Assembly: GCA_049323655.1 (NCBI GenBank)
Contig: JBMONO010000019.1
Coordinates: 27,066 to 91,065 of the forward strand
Source of the DNA: DB1 sp049323655
Lineage (GTDB): Bacteria; Desulfobacterota; Desulfobulbia; Desulfobulbales; SURF-16
DNA length: 64,000 nt
Direction: 5' to 3'
The position numbers and the translations under genes are program-made. The notes beneath the pieces were generated by a model. The model saw only the letters and a program-made list of their open reading frames with translations, ran no database searches and had not been told where the DNA came from. Of this stretch, positions 42,310-51,637 are shown in pieces. Numbering within the stretch: the stretch's first letter is position 1; each line of letters starts with the position of its first letter.

Positions 42310-44030
42310 TACTGTCCTTTTGCAATCGCCGGTTTTTCCAGAACATACCGTCCCAGGACCAGCACATCGATACCGGTGTCGAAAAAGCAGCGGATCGCCT
42401 CTCGGGGATGACAGACCACCGGTTCACCACGGACATTGAACGACGTGTTCAGAATAACCTCGATACCGGTTTTTTCGCCAAAGGCGCGGATCAGGTCGTA
42501 ATAGAGCGGATTAATCTCCCTCCTGACCATTTGCGGGCGGGCGGTGCCATCCTCGTGCACCACCGCCGGAATGAGATTTTTTTTATCAGGCCGAACAGAA
42601 AACGAAGTGACCATAAAATACTCGTCTCGGGCCTTGACCAGATAGTCATCCCGCTTTTCGAAGGGCAAGGAGGGGCAAAAAGGACGAAAGGTCTCGCGAT
42701 ATTTGACTTTTTCGTTGATGATGTCCTTGTTTTCTGGCTTGAGGGGGCTCATGAGGATCGAACGGTTGCCCAATGCGCGCGGCCCGCTTTCCATCCTGCC
42801 CTGAAACCAGCCGACCACCAGATTCCCGGCGAGATAACGCGCCGCTTCTTCCGCGGGATTATCAACCTTTCGGTATGCCAACCCCCGTTCGTTGAGAATG
42901 GCTTCGATCTCGTCATCAGCAAATTCCGGACCGAGATAGAGGGACTCGAGCCTGCCGATTTCCTTTGACCCGGTGGCGCTATAAAAGGCGTCCAGGGCGG
43001 CACCAACCGCCAGACCGGCGTCACCGCAATCAGGATAGATCCATTGCGATTGTACCACCCCGGCCGCCCACAGTCGCTGGTTGAACTTGACATTCAGGAA
43101 AAAACCGCCGGCACAGCAGATATGGGTGGCTGCGGTACGGGCAATCCAGGGCTTAATAAAATGCATCGCCTCCTCTTCGACCACCCGTTGCGCCTCCGCC
43201 GCAGCGTTTTCCCGGCCGATCCGCTCAACAATCTCCCTGAGCCGGCCGGCGTCCCGGCCATGATAGTGATTGGCACCATGGTCATTCCAACGCCCGAATT
43301 CGCCGAATTGACACGGCTGAAGCAACCGGCCGTCACGATATTCGGGATGAAACCCCTGAAAGGCACCGGGCCGGGCTTCTCCATACGGGGCCAGCCCCAT
43401 CAGCTTCCACTCGCCACTGCCATGCCGCCAACCCATTGCCTCCGTCACATTACTGTAAAACCATCCCAACGACCCGCTGCCATCCACCTTATAGAGTTGT
43501 CGCAGTTTTCCTTCCTCGCCGCTCCAGACAGCGGCGGACACCCCGTCTCCCCTGCCGTCCATCGTCACGACAAGGGCGTTGTCGCGCCCAAGACCGGAGG
43601 TGTAATAGGCGGAGGCGGCATGGGCCCGATGATGTTCGCACAAATGAATCACACAACGCGGGGAGAGCGGAATCGGCTCGATATACAAGGGAAGAGTCGT
43701 TCCGTGGGAGGCAGGACCATAAAGAGAGCGGGCAAGCCGTTTTTTAATCTTTTTCAGAAGATTGCCACTGGCCGGGGGGTAAATTGCTTCGGGAATGCGA
43801 AAAAAAACGGCAAAATCGGGATGTATGGATAAAGCGGGAATGGCCAGGCAGTCAATCTCCTCTGCCGCGATTCCCGCAATCTCCAGACAGCGGCTGATTG
43901 CTCGATAGGGAAACGAACCATCGTTTTTTATCCGTGTCAGACGCTCCTCCGCGATATTGACGACAATCTTGCCATCAACAACAAGGGCAGCCCCTGCATC
44001 ATGACCGTATCTGACCCCGAGAATTTTCAT
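42309..44030 (-). CDS. O-carbamoyltransferase, NodU/CmcH/TobZ family
   Basis: A 573-residue two-domain protein. The Kae1-like N-terminal domain has the metal-binding CEHHRAHAASAY (131-142) and VVTMDGRGDG (154-163). The C-terminal domain carries GWFQGRMESGPRALGNRSI (407-425), the family hallmark, and LNTSFNVRGEPVVCHP. It makes a carbamoyl-adenylate from carbamoyl phosphate and ATP and passes the carbamoyl group to a hydroxyl, here presumably on a sugar. Full length compared with TobZ/NodU. Overlaps both neighbours. Confidence 0.92.
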   Translation of the reverse strand: MKILGVRYGHDAGAALVVDGKIVVNIAEERLTRIKNDGSFPYRAISRCLEIAGIAAEEIDCLAIPALSIHPDFAVFFRIPEAIYPPASGNLLKKIKKRLARSLYGPASHGTTLPLYIEPIPLSPRCVIHLCEHHRAHAASAYYTSGLGRDNALVVTMDGRGDGVSAAVWSGEEGKLRQLYKVDGSGSLGWFYSNVTEAMGWRHGSGEWKLMGLAPYGEARPGAFQGFHPEYRDGRLLQPCQFGEFGRWNDHGANHYHGRDAGRLREIVERIGRENAAAEAQRVVEEEAMHFIKPWIARTAATHICCAGGFFLNVKFNQRLWAAGVVQSQWIYPDCGDAGLAVGAALDAFYSATGSKEIGRLESLYLGPEFADDEIEAILNERGLAYRKVDNPAEEAARYLAGNLVVGWFQGRMESGPRALGNRSILMSPLKPENKDIINEKVKYRETFRPFCPSLPFEKRDDYLVKARDEYFMVTSFSVRPDKKNLIPAVVHEDGTARPQMVRREINPLYYDLIRAFGEKTGIEVILNTSFNVRGEPVVCHPREAIRCFFDTGIDVLVLGRYVLEKPAIAKGQ

Positions 44031-45184
44031 GCCATTCGCCCCTGTCTGGCCGCCATTCTCCTGCCGGCGGCAGATATCATTTTCCGCAGTCTAAAAAACA
44101 TCATTGAAGAGATCCCCTGCCAAAAAGGCAGGTCGCGCCCGAGCTCCCGTTCCTGGGGAAGAATGGTGTTTTCCTGCAAAGAGGAAAACGCCCCTGCCAC
44201 CACCATCTGTAAAAATGCCAGGAATCGTTCGTTCTGGATTGCATAATCAAATTCCGCTGTAATCGTGCCGGCCATGGCGTCTGCCAGTTTTTGCCGCAGC
44301 CGCCAGTCGGCGACCAGACTTTCCAGGGCCCGGTACCAGCCGCCGCAGCTGCATGCCAGCAGGCCGTTGCTGCCGTCACGGATCACCTGCAGGGCGGACG
44401 GGTAGAAATCAGCCACCACCGGGATGCCCAGCAGGCCGAAAACCAGGATGCGACCGGGATTGGAGGGCATCTTGTAGCGGGTCAGGTAATCATCCTCGGT
44501 GTCATTGAAGAATCGCTTCCACAAGGTGGCCTTTCTCTTGATCCTGGAGATATTGCGGATCGGCATCAGACTGGGGGCAATACCGATATCAACCTGGGAA
44601 AGCCATGTTTCATAATGTTCCATGGACCACTGGATATGGCGCACCGGCATATTACCGGGCAGACCGAGACGGCACTGCCCGGCATTCTCCAGATTGTACA
44701 TGGCCCAGAACTCGATCGGATAGCGCCTGGCCAGTTCCTCCAGAGCAAGAGTGATGTGGGGATACATGCCGGCAAGATGAACGACATTGCCGTGATATCC
44801 GATAACAACTGGCCGCTTTTCGGCGTGGACCTTCACCTGGCGCCGCACGTTCGGATACTCGGCATAGAGAAAAATAGGTAGCTGAAAGCGGGCAAAATAA
44901 TCCTTCATCTCAAGACTATCAACGACGAGAAAATCCACCGCCGCGAGGCAGCGCGTGACGTGTTCGCCCCGAGGATCGATCAGGCCGATCTTCAGATGGG
45001 GAAATTTTGCCCTGGCCGCAACGATATCGGCCAAATCCTTTTCATATGACATAAAAAGGGCGATATCGCACTGTTCATAGCAATCCTGCGAAAAAAAAGA
45101 AATACCGTCGATCGCGCCAAAGGCATCGGCGTAAAAGAGCGAGGCCGGAGCATGGGGAGACCGGGTGTTAAAGACAATTTTCAT
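44027..45184 (-). CDS. Glycosyltransferase-like protein (GT-B fold)
   Basis: A 385-residue protein that is probably a GT-B glycosyltransferase: VVIGYHGNVVHLAGM at the start of the donor domain, HIQWSMEHYETWLSQVDIGIAP, then KMPSNPGRILVFGLLGIPVV in the place of the nucleotide-sugar loop. HIQWS..HYE.WLS.VDIGIAP..MP is common in wcaL-like or capsule genes. The ATG at 45184 is preferred to a GTG at 45205. Family not named with certainty. Confidence 0.7.
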   Translation of the reverse strand: MKIVFNTRSPHAPASLFYADAFGAIDGISFFSQDCYEQCDIALFMSYEKDLADIVAARAKFPHLKIGLIDPRGEHVTRCLAAVDFLVVDSLEMKDYFARFQLPIFLYAEYPNVRRQVKVHAEKRPVVIGYHGNVVHLAGMYPHITLALEELARRYPIEFWAMYNLENAGQCRLGLPGNMPVRHIQWSMEHYETWLSQVDIGIAPSLMPIRNISRIKRKATLWKRFFNDTEDDYLTRYKMPSNPGRILVFGLLGIPVVADFYPSALQVIRDGSNGLLACSCGGWYRALESLVADWRLRQKLADAMAGTITAEFDYAIQNERFLAFLQMVVAGAFSSLQENTILPQERELGRDLPFWQGISSMMFFRLRKMISAAGRRMAARQGRMA

Positions 45185-45208
45185 ACTGACGCGCCGTCCT
45201 TCCACTGT

Positions 45209-45961
45209 CTAGCGAAAGCCCAAGGCCTTCAGTTCAGCAATTATCACTGGTTTCACCTGTCGCGGATCAAGATGATGATCCAGGGGATTGGGATGAAGAA
45301 ATTTGTCATGGACGATCATCGTTTTTGTATCCAGGGTGTGGTGTTGCAAATCAATAAAGGAAAAGTGCTCTTTGTCGCAGATGGAGCGTAATTCCTTGTT
45401 AAAACGAATGGTCAGCTCCGTGCGCTCCCGCATTGTTGCCCGTACTTCCCTGCGCAGATGAGCAATTTCCCCCCAGTCACGCCCCTCCTGAATCGTCGGC
45501 AGCGGGACGCTGCAGACAAGGACCCGTTCCCCGACCTTTTTTTTAAGCATCAAAAGAAACTCCCGGTAATGCGCCAAGGTGAGGGCAAACTGCTCCGCCA
45601 CGGAGATCCCGTGTTTATTGCTGCGATACCAGATGACAAAACCGCAATCGACCTCGCCGAGGCAGGTGAGTATCCAGTCATGATCAAGGACATGGTGCTC
45701 GACATAGTTTGCGAAGGTCACATACCCTTGCGTCCTGGAGCCGGGATTGCGGATGCCGCTTGCCGTGGCGCCGCGGACGATGCAGAAGTGCAACAGGGTG
45801 TTGTAAAAACTGTAGCGCCTGGCGACATACTGAAATGACTTGAGATGACTGTCGCCGAGGCAATGGATCACCTTTGCGCCGGTCGCCCCCAGCAGCCGGC
45901 AGTAGAGTCCGTAAACAACATTCTGGACCTTTTCAATACCGAGGCGCAGATGACGACGCAT
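45209..45961 (-). CDS. SGNH-hydrolase-like protein of the glycan locus
   Basis: A 250-residue protein with a GDSH motif (CLGDSHLKSF, 35-44) in place of GDSL, a central CLGEVDCG block, and a late HPNPLDHHLD, together giving a Ser/His arrangement like SGNH enzymes. Related proteins in surface-glycan loci add or remove acyl groups, or bind glycan chains. No membrane helix or signal peptide is present, so a cytoplasmic sugar-modifying role is more likely. Start is the ATG at 45961 or a GTG at 45967; both overlap or abut the next gene. Confidence 0.65.
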   Translation of the reverse strand: MRRHLRLGIEKVQNVVYGLYCRLLGATGAKVIHCLGDSHLKSFQYVARRYSFYNTLLHFCIVRGATASGIRNPGSRTQGYVTFANYVEHHVLDHDWILTCLGEVDCGFVIWYRSNKHGISVAEQFALTLAHYREFLLMLKKKVGERVLVCSVPLPTIQEGRDWGEIAHLRREVRATMRERTELTIRFNKELRSICDKEHFSFIDLQHHTLDTKTMIVHDKFLHPNPLDHHLDPRQVKPVIIAELKALGFR

Positions 45962-45963
45962 TT

Positions 45964-47250
45964 TCACTTTTTGCCGAGCAGTGAAAAATACATGCAGGCA
46001 ATCCTTTCGGCATTCTGGTGCAGATCAAACCGTTCCATCGCCTTTTTTCGCCCCTTCTGTCCGAAGGCCTGCCCCATGGCGGGATTTTTTCTGAGTCGCT
46101 CAATGCCTTCGGCCAGAGCCTTGCCGGTGTGTTCGGCAACAAGAAGCCCATCGACGCCATCCTCCACCTCGCTGCGCATGACAGGGGTGTCAAAAACAAT
46201 CACCGGTTTTTCCATGGCCCAGGCCTCGTAGATCGGACGGGCGAAATGGGGGGTGGTGCCGGCAAATACCAGCACATCGCACGCCGCAATCAGGCCGGGC
46301 AATTGATCGACGACCCCGGGAAAAAGCACACGGGAACGCACATTCCCATGGAAAAGATTGGCCAGCCGCCGGGGATACAGCCAGGACAAGAACTTCTTCC
46401 AGCCCCACTTGACCAGCACATCCTCGACACGCAGCAGGATGCCGGCCGGGCTGTTCAGAGCCGCCGGCCGGGTGACGGTCCACTCGCCGGCAATGACGAC
46501 CTTGACCGACTCCTCAAGATAATGCAGGCAATCGATGAGTTGAAAAGCGCCCTTGCGAAAGGATGTGCCGCCAAGACTGAGGATGACAAAATCCGTCGCT
46601 CGAAACCCGATTTTCTTTTTCTCTTCCTGCTGGTCATACCCTGCCGGCTGAAAGGCGGAAAAATCGATGGAGTTATAAATGATCTCATGTTTCGCTGAAT
46701 GCAAGGCATCCATGCTTGCCGCCTCCGACGGGCTGATACAGACAACCCGGTCGGCAAGGGCGGCGATGAAGCGGGCGTACAGCTTGCGCCGCAGATTCAC
46801 CTTGCCGCCGAGAAAGGTCTCTCTGACATGCCAGACCAGCAAACAGCGGTTCAGTTTCGCGGCAATCGCCGATGTCCAGAGAATCGACGAGTTCAGGTGG
46901 ACGATATCCGGACGCAGCTGCCTGAGAAAACGCGCTTCCCGGACAATCGCCACCGGCGCATAGAGCATGTCCAGAACAAACTGGCAAAAGGTCATCGGCC
47001 GGAAGAGATTCGCCCAGCCGATTGCCACCTTGCCGGAAACCTTGCACGGCCGCGGATAGCGGATGACCCGGACCCCGGGCACCTGCGCGAAAAAGGCGAT
47101 CATGGCCGGAAAGGGGCAGCAGACCGTCAACTGCAACCGCTCATAACAGGCCAGGCCAATAGTGAGGTTGCGCAGGCTGGTCGGCGCCCCCCCCGGCACC
47201 GCGCCGTGATGAATAAAGATGATGTTAGAGCGTTTCTTTTCCTGGCCCAT
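45964..47250 (-). CDS. Glycosyltransferase family 4
   Basis: A 428-residue GT-B enzyme. IIFIHHGAVPGGAPTSLRNL marks the N-terminal domain; VILSLGGTSFRKGAFQLID, CDVLVFAGTTPHFARPIYEAWAM (EX7E-like) and VEDGVDGLLV mark the donor domain. Its last 26 bp of 5' end overlap the next gene's 3' end, with coding in different frames. The specificity is unknown. Confidence 0.86.
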   Translation of the reverse strand: MGQEKKRSNIIFIHHGAVPGGAPTSLRNLTIGLACYERLQLTVCCPFPAMIAFFAQVPGVRVIRYPRPCKVSGKVAIGWANLFRPMTFCQFVLDMLYAPVAIVREARFLRQLRPDIVHLNSSILWTSAIAAKLNRCLLVWHVRETFLGGKVNLRRKLYARFIAALADRVVCISPSEAASMDALHSAKHEIIYNSIDFSAFQPAGYDQQEEKKKIGFRATDFVILSLGGTSFRKGAFQLIDCLHYLEESVKVVIAGEWTVTRPAALNSPAGILLRVEDVLVKWGWKKFLSWLYPRRLANLFHGNVRSRVLFPGVVDQLPGLIAACDVLVFAGTTPHFARPIYEAWAMEKPVIVFDTPVMRSEVEDGVDGLLVAEHTGKALAEGIERLRKNPAMGQAFGQKGRKKAMERFDLHQNAERIACMYFSLLGKK

Positions 47251-48385
47251 GCAGACACTTCAGCAGCCGTTGGCCGAACAGATCAAGGTTGTTATTGGTC
47301 TCCATCAAGTGACGAGCGGCCAGGCCCAGTTTGATTAATCGTGGTTCATCCGCCAAGAGCGCATTGATACGGGCACACCACAGCTCCGGATCATTCTCTT
47401 CGATAAAAATCAGGTGCCGATCATGAACAAAAACGCCCGGTTCCCAGAAGCCCTCTGTTCTGGTCATCAGGACCGCCTTGCCGCATGCCATAGCCTGCAG
47501 GGCGACACTCTGCCCGGACGGCTGCAGGGTATTCTGCAACGGCAGAATGACCAACTGCGCCTGTTGATAGTAGCGCCGCATTTCCGCATCGCTGATCACC
47601 GCATCCTTCCAGTCACCGGCCACCAGGGTGACGTGACGGCATGATGCGAGTTCCGCCAACTGCGGATTTCGGGAAATGACGATAAACCGGTGGTTTGTCA
47701 TTTTCCGGACGATGCCGGCCACACAGGAAAAATCCCGGTATTTGTCATTGCCGACAAACAGGACGCTCCCCTCCCCGGCGCTGTTCGGCTGAGCTGGTTG
47801 CCAGAAGTGGGTATCAACGGCAAAGGGAATAAAATGAAAGTTCCCGGCCAGCCGAGGATAGCGTTTTTCCGCATAGGCCATCTCCCCCTTGCCGATAAAG
47901 ACAACCGCCGCTGCCGATGCCAGCAGCGACCGGTAGATCTCACGGGCGAGGGGATAGAATCGATGCCAGTTTCGTTCCAGCCAGGCGACCCGGGCCAACA
48001 TGCCCATCACAAAAAAAATCAGCTTCCCCCGGAGACGCCGTTTCCTGATCAGCGCAGCAACCCCGAAGGCGATATATTCGTTGGCGGCGATGATGAGGTC
48101 ATAGCCACTGAGCATTTGCTCCGCATCATGAAAAAAATGGCTGCTTGAATTGAGACCGGTGAGGGCGCCGATCACATTATTTTTCCAGAATTGCCACCGG
48201 TAGGAAAAACTGCCCGGCCGGCAGGGAAGATCATCGATCTCGACGAGATCCACCTCATATCCCTTTTCCCGCAGATGCGGCAGGCCGAAGAGGAACTCCC
48301 GGGGCGCCGCGGGCCGGAGAGCGCTTGCCATGGCCGACAGCCTCTCTTTCCGCCCTTTGGTGAAGAGATAGAGGATCTTCTTCAT
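47225..48385 (-). CDS. Glycosyltransferase (GT-B fold, GT4-like)
   Basis: A 386-residue protein. The donor domain shows VLFVGNDKYRDF, GDWKDAVISDAEMRRYYQQA, LVILPLQNTLQPSGQSVALQ and AMACGKAVLMTRTEG, which is the typical region binding the nucleotide sugar. GGTGAG lies 6 bp before the ATG. It sits 7 bp after the FkbM-type gene. Confidence 0.82.
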   Translation of the reverse strand: MKKILYLFTKGRKERLSAMASALRPAAPREFLFGLPHLREKGYEVDLVEIDDLPCRPGSFSYRWQFWKNNVIGALTGLNSSSHFFHDAEQMLSGYDLIIAANEYIAFGVAALIRKRRLRGKLIFFVMGMLARVAWLERNWHRFYPLAREIYRSLLASAAAVVFIGKGEMAYAEKRYPRLAGNFHFIPFAVDTHFWQPAQPNSAGEGSVLFVGNDKYRDFSCVAGIVRKMTNHRFIVISRNPQLAELASCRHVTLVAGDWKDAVISDAEMRRYYQQAQLVILPLQNTLQPSGQSVALQAMACGKAVLMTRTEGFWEPGVFVHDRHLIFIEENDPELWCARINALLADEPRLIKLGLAARHLMETNNNLDLFGQRLLKCLHGPGKETL

Positions 48386-48392
48386 ACGAATC

Positions 48393-49088
48393 TCACCGAA
48401 TCCGATTCCGCCATTTTTCCCGATCGACGAAAATCGAATTGATATAGGTGTCCCCATAGAGGAGATAGCCGTTGCCCTCCATCAGGGAAAAAATTTCCTC
48501 CCGTTTTTTTTCGGTGTTGTCTTCCGTATAGATCAGGGTCTCGACACACAGCACCCGGGGCCGAAATCGGTTGAAATCCAAGGCGGCAAGGATCTCCAGA
48601 TCAAATCCCTCCACATCAAGGGAAAGAAAATCCGGTCCATGGTCGAAGTAGTCGGCCAGGATCGTGTTGACATCGAGGAGCCTGACCGTTTCCGTTCTGA
48701 CAACCCGATGCTTGCCGTACTGTTCGATCTTGTCGGCCTCCTCCCGGGAGAAGGTATTGAGATAGGCGTTGTCAAAACAATAAAGCCGGGCTTCGCTGCT
48801 GCCGATCGAACCAATGCCGGCCTGCAGCACGACATCCCCCTTTCTGCGGCGGGAGAGTCGCCGACAGAGGGCGGGATCCGGTTCCACCAGCACTCCCCGC
48901 CCCCCTTTCTTATACAAGAGATAGGTGTTGTTGAGGCGGACAGGGTCATTGGCGCCGATATCGAGATAGCGCACCTCTTTTACCCCCATTCTGCCGAGCA
49001 CCCGCTGAACAATGATATCCTCGCCGCTCTGGGAATAGGAAGAAAGCGGGAACTGGGGAGAAAAAAATCTATACAAGCGACCGAACAT
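48393..49088 (-). CDS. FkbM-family methyltransferase
   Basis: A 231-residue methyltransferase with the FkbM pattern: SQSGEDIIVQRVL, YLDIGANDPVRLNNTYLLYK, GVLVEPDP, then FLSLDVEGFDLEILAALDF. FkbM enzymes O-methylate sugars and polyketides. The ATG at 49088 with AAGG 8 bp ahead is chosen over a GTG at 49097. Confidence 0.88.
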   Translation of the reverse strand: MFGRLYRFFSPQFPLSSYSQSGEDIIVQRVLGRMGVKEVRYLDIGANDPVRLNNTYLLYKKGGRGVLVEPDPALCRRLSRRRKGDVVLQAGIGSIGSSEARLYCFDNAYLNTFSREEADKIEQYGKHRVVRTETVRLLDVNTILADYFDHGPDFLSLDVEGFDLEILAALDFNRFRPRVLCVETLIYTEDNTEKKREEIFSLMEGNGYLLYGDTYINSIFVDREKWRNRIR

Positions 49089-49093
49089 GGGCG

Positions 49094-49669
49094 TCACCTT
49101 TCCTGCGCAACGGTTTTTCGGTTTTTGATGACCCGTGCCGGGTTGCCTGCCACAATATCGTAAGGAGCGACATCGGCAACCACCACCGCGCCGGCGGAAA
49201 CAATCGCGCCGGTGCCGATGGTCACCCCGTCCAGCACCACTGCATTCGCCCCCAGCCAGACATCGTCTTCAATGATGACGCCCAGGTTGATACTCCTGCC
49301 GATTTTGATCATCGGGATATCCGTGCGGTCATAGACATGGTTGCCACCGGCGATCATAACATGCGGAGCAATCATCGCATACCGACCGATGCGCACCTTA
49401 CCGTATATCGTCACATAGGGATTGATGCCGGAAGAGGCGCCGATATGAATCTCATGATGGCCGGGTCGCAAAACAACACCTTGATTCAACTGAACGAAAT
49501 CTCCCAAAAAAACCCGTTCCGGATTGCTGATCCGCACATGGCGGTCGATCGTTACCCCCTTGCCGTAATGACCGCATCGCCATGCCCACAACAAACGGCC
49601 ACGGCCGGACGTAACAGATCGGTTCACCTTTGCAAAGAACAGCAGACAGGCGTTGAGCGTCTTTTCCAT
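49094..49669 (-). CDS. Hexapeptide-repeat acyltransferase (WcaF/Maa-like)
   Basis: A 191-residue left-handed beta-helix protein. Hexapeptide repeats run from about residue 38 (VTIDRHVRI) through IGASSGINPYVTIYG, ending VWLGANAVVLDGVTIGTGAI and VAGNPARVIKNR. Histidine in GGNHVYD is the usual catalytic base. Most relatives O-acetylate sugars using acetyl-CoA. It lies 6 bp after the sulfotransferase gene. Confidence 0.88.
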   Translation of the reverse strand: MEKTLNACLLFFAKVNRSVTSGRGRLLWAWRCGHYGKGVTIDRHVRISNPERVFLGDFVQLNQGVVLRPGHHEIHIGASSGINPYVTIYGKVRIGRYAMIAPHVMIAGGNHVYDRTDIPMIKIGRSINLGVIIEDDVWLGANAVVLDGVTIGTGAIVSAGAVVVADVAPYDIVAGNPARVIKNRKTVAQER

Positions 49670-49675
49670 AGGCAC

Positions 49676-50683
49676 CTAAAAAAGGCCGGTATACTCAAGA
49701 ATTGACTGCAGAACGCGAGCCTCCTCCGGCGTCAGAAAACGGAATGGCCGCGACTGCTGCATTTTCGTGTCCCGATGCACGGACATCGGGTCAAGGCGGT
49801 CATCCTGTTTCATCATTGTCTCCACCAGCAGCGTTCGTGACTGGTCATCAAACCGCAGTCCGAGAAAGACGGCGCATTCATGGAAGATGTCCAGGGGGTT
49901 GTCGCACAATCGCTCATAGGCAACATGGCTGACCCATGAAGAGCGATCAGCAAGCTGACGCAGCATGGCGTTGATAACCGCCACGGTAATCGTCTTTGAC
50001 ACCAGCACATCGTGCCGATTGACGCCATTATCCGGATGCTTCTCCAGTTGCTCGATGATTTTATCGCCATTATCCGGGAAATAGTTTTGTAAAAAGAGAG
50101 GATCTTTAATGTATTGCGCTTCATTGCGCCAGATAATCGACGAAATATCCTGGTATGAAAAAAGGCTGTCAATGTTATAAAGCGGGTTTCTTGTGATGAC
50201 AATGGTCGGACACCGAAACTTTTTAACGAGCCCTTCGGTGGCCAGCAGCGCATGGACTTCCTTATGAAGCGCATAGGTGAAATTATTGTCATCTCTTCTG
50301 ACCTGCCGTGGATAGCGCGCACCGAGAAATGACTGCCAGTTGAGATCCGGATGGGTCGTCACGGCATAATAGAGAACCAGGGGATCATCATCGGCAAGCT
50401 CGGGACGATAGGGACAGGCGACATAATCATAAGTCCGGGAAAAATAATAAGCCGGCCTGGCATAGGTTATAATTTCATGGCAGTAGCGAAGGGGGGTTGC
50501 CGACCGGGACATGACTCGGGCAAACCAGGAAGTGCCGCTCCGACCGTTGCCGAGAATAAAGCGCAAGGTGTCAGGCCTGGGACCGCGCTCGGTGATCTCA
50601 CCATGAATATCGGCAAAACTCTTTTGCCATTTTTCATGGCTCTGGGTAAAGCGCTCGGCAATCCTGGCAATTTTTTTCAACAT
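49676..50683 (-). CDS. Sulfotransferase family protein
   Basis: A 335-residue protein with a PAPS 5'-phosphosulfate loop ILGNGRSGTSWFARV (43-57) and a second site TIVITRNPLYNIDSLFSY, which matches the 3'-phosphate-binding RxP. It would transfer sulfate from PAPS to a hydroxyl, probably on the glycan. No PAPS-making gene is present in the window; anaerobic sulfate reducers activate sulfate with Sat and make PAPS with an APS kinase elsewhere. Confidence 0.82.
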   Translation of the reverse strand: MLKKIARIAERFTQSHEKWQKSFADIHGEITERGPRPDTLRFILGNGRSGTSWFARVMSRSATPLRYCHEIITYARPAYYFSRTYDYVACPYRPELADDDPLVLYYAVTTHPDLNWQSFLGARYPRQVRRDDNNFTYALHKEVHALLATEGLVKKFRCPTIVITRNPLYNIDSLFSYQDISSIIWRNEAQYIKDPLFLQNYFPDNGDKIIEQLEKHPDNGVNRHDVLVSKTITVAVINAMLRQLADRSSWVSHVAYERLCDNPLDIFHECAVFLGLRFDDQSRTLLVETMMKQDDRLDPMSVHRDTKMQQSRPFRFLTPEEARVLQSILEYTGLF

Positions 50684-50701
50684 AACTTATCCACGCGCCC
50701 A

Positions 50702-51454
50702 TCAGGAAGATTTCGTCTGATGCATCGGAATGGTTTCCATCAAGACAGGATTAATGAGCTTTGCCCGTGAGCCGATAAAAACGGAACGAATCAGCTGGTT
50801 ATCCGGAGGAGGCACCGTCCAGTCGAGAGGGAACTGAAAATGATTGGGCTGGGTCACCGGCATATAGACAAAGGGAAAATGCTTTTTCAGCTCGGCAAAA
50901 ACCCACTGACGGGTTGGCCGGCAACCGGTTCCGGAATAGCTTTGTGTTCTCTTTTTTCTATCTTCATCAATCAGGTTAATTGTCACATCCGTTGCAAAGG
51001 ATACGCAGGTTTCCAGCAAGAGCAGCCCGGAGCATCTGGCGGCCAGGTAGGCCAGTGTCTGACTGGGTGTCCGCAGATGATAGAGCAGCCCGTAACAATA
51101 AACCACATCAAAATCCCTCTCCAGCGCGGGGAGAGAGGGATTTTCCAGATCCTGTTGAAAGACCTCGATTCCGGGAAAACGACTGCGGAGTAGCCGCAGA
51201 TTTTCTTCCCGCGCCTCGGTACATACCACCGTGCAGCCGCGATCAAGAAAAAAACTGGTATGATCGCCAATTCCGGCGCCGACTTCAAGGACGGTTTTGT
51301 CAAAGAGATCAAGCCCGAGGGTGGCGAGATGCTCCTGCCGACGCTGGTTATGCTGCTGATAGCGAAATGCGGAAAAGCCGGTCGAAGGTGGAGCGAAAGG
51401 TTTGCGCAGCATACGGCCAAGAAACCTGCCGCCTTTCCGAAAGAGTTCATTCAT
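50702..51454 (-). CDS. Class I SAM-dependent methyltransferase
   Basis: A 250-residue methyltransferase. SAM site TVLEVGAGIGDHTSFFLDRG (about 56-75), CTEAREENLRLL, VFQQDLENP, VYCYGLLYHLRTP. The C-terminal half, which includes YSGTGCRPTRQWVFAELKKH, is typical of a glycan-locus methyltransferase group. The shorter start (ATG 51454) is preferred because it removes a segment that reads into the repeat element. Confidence 0.82.
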   Translation of the reverse strand: MNELFRKGGRFLGRMLRKPFAPPSTGFSAFRYQQHNQRRQEHLATLGLDLFDKTVLEVGAGIGDHTSFFLDRGCTVVCTEAREENLRLLRSRFPGIEVFQQDLENPSLPALERDFDVVYCYGLLYHLRTPSQTLAYLAARCSGLLLLETCVSFATDVTINLIDEDRKKRTQSYSGTGCRPTRQWVFAELKKHFPFVYMPVTQPNHFQFPLDWTVPPPDNQLIRSVFIGSRAKLINPVLMETIPMHQTKSS

Positions 51455-51487
51455 AAAAAATGGTCCAAAATAATCTGTTGATGGTCT

Positions 51488-51600
51488 CGTGAAGCTGAAA
51501 ATCAACCACAGAGACCGCAGAGCTCGCAGAGGTAACTGATTGTAATTATTTTTTTCTCTGTGTTCTCAGTGCGCTCTGTGGTGAAAAAAGACTTTTTACG
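51488..51600. repeat. Palindromic repeat element, copy 5
   Basis: A 113-bp copy in the same orientation as copy 4, ending ACTTTTTACG at 51591-51600 and followed by GGTTTGTCA. The left end has changed to CGTGAAGCTG. Inner arms AACCACAGAGACCGCAGAG and GCTCTGTGGTG are well kept. It fills the 183-bp gap between the methyltransferase and flippase genes. Confidence 0.88.
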
Positions 51601-51637
51601 GGTTTGTCAATCTGACAGTGTTGAATAAAAATTAAAA

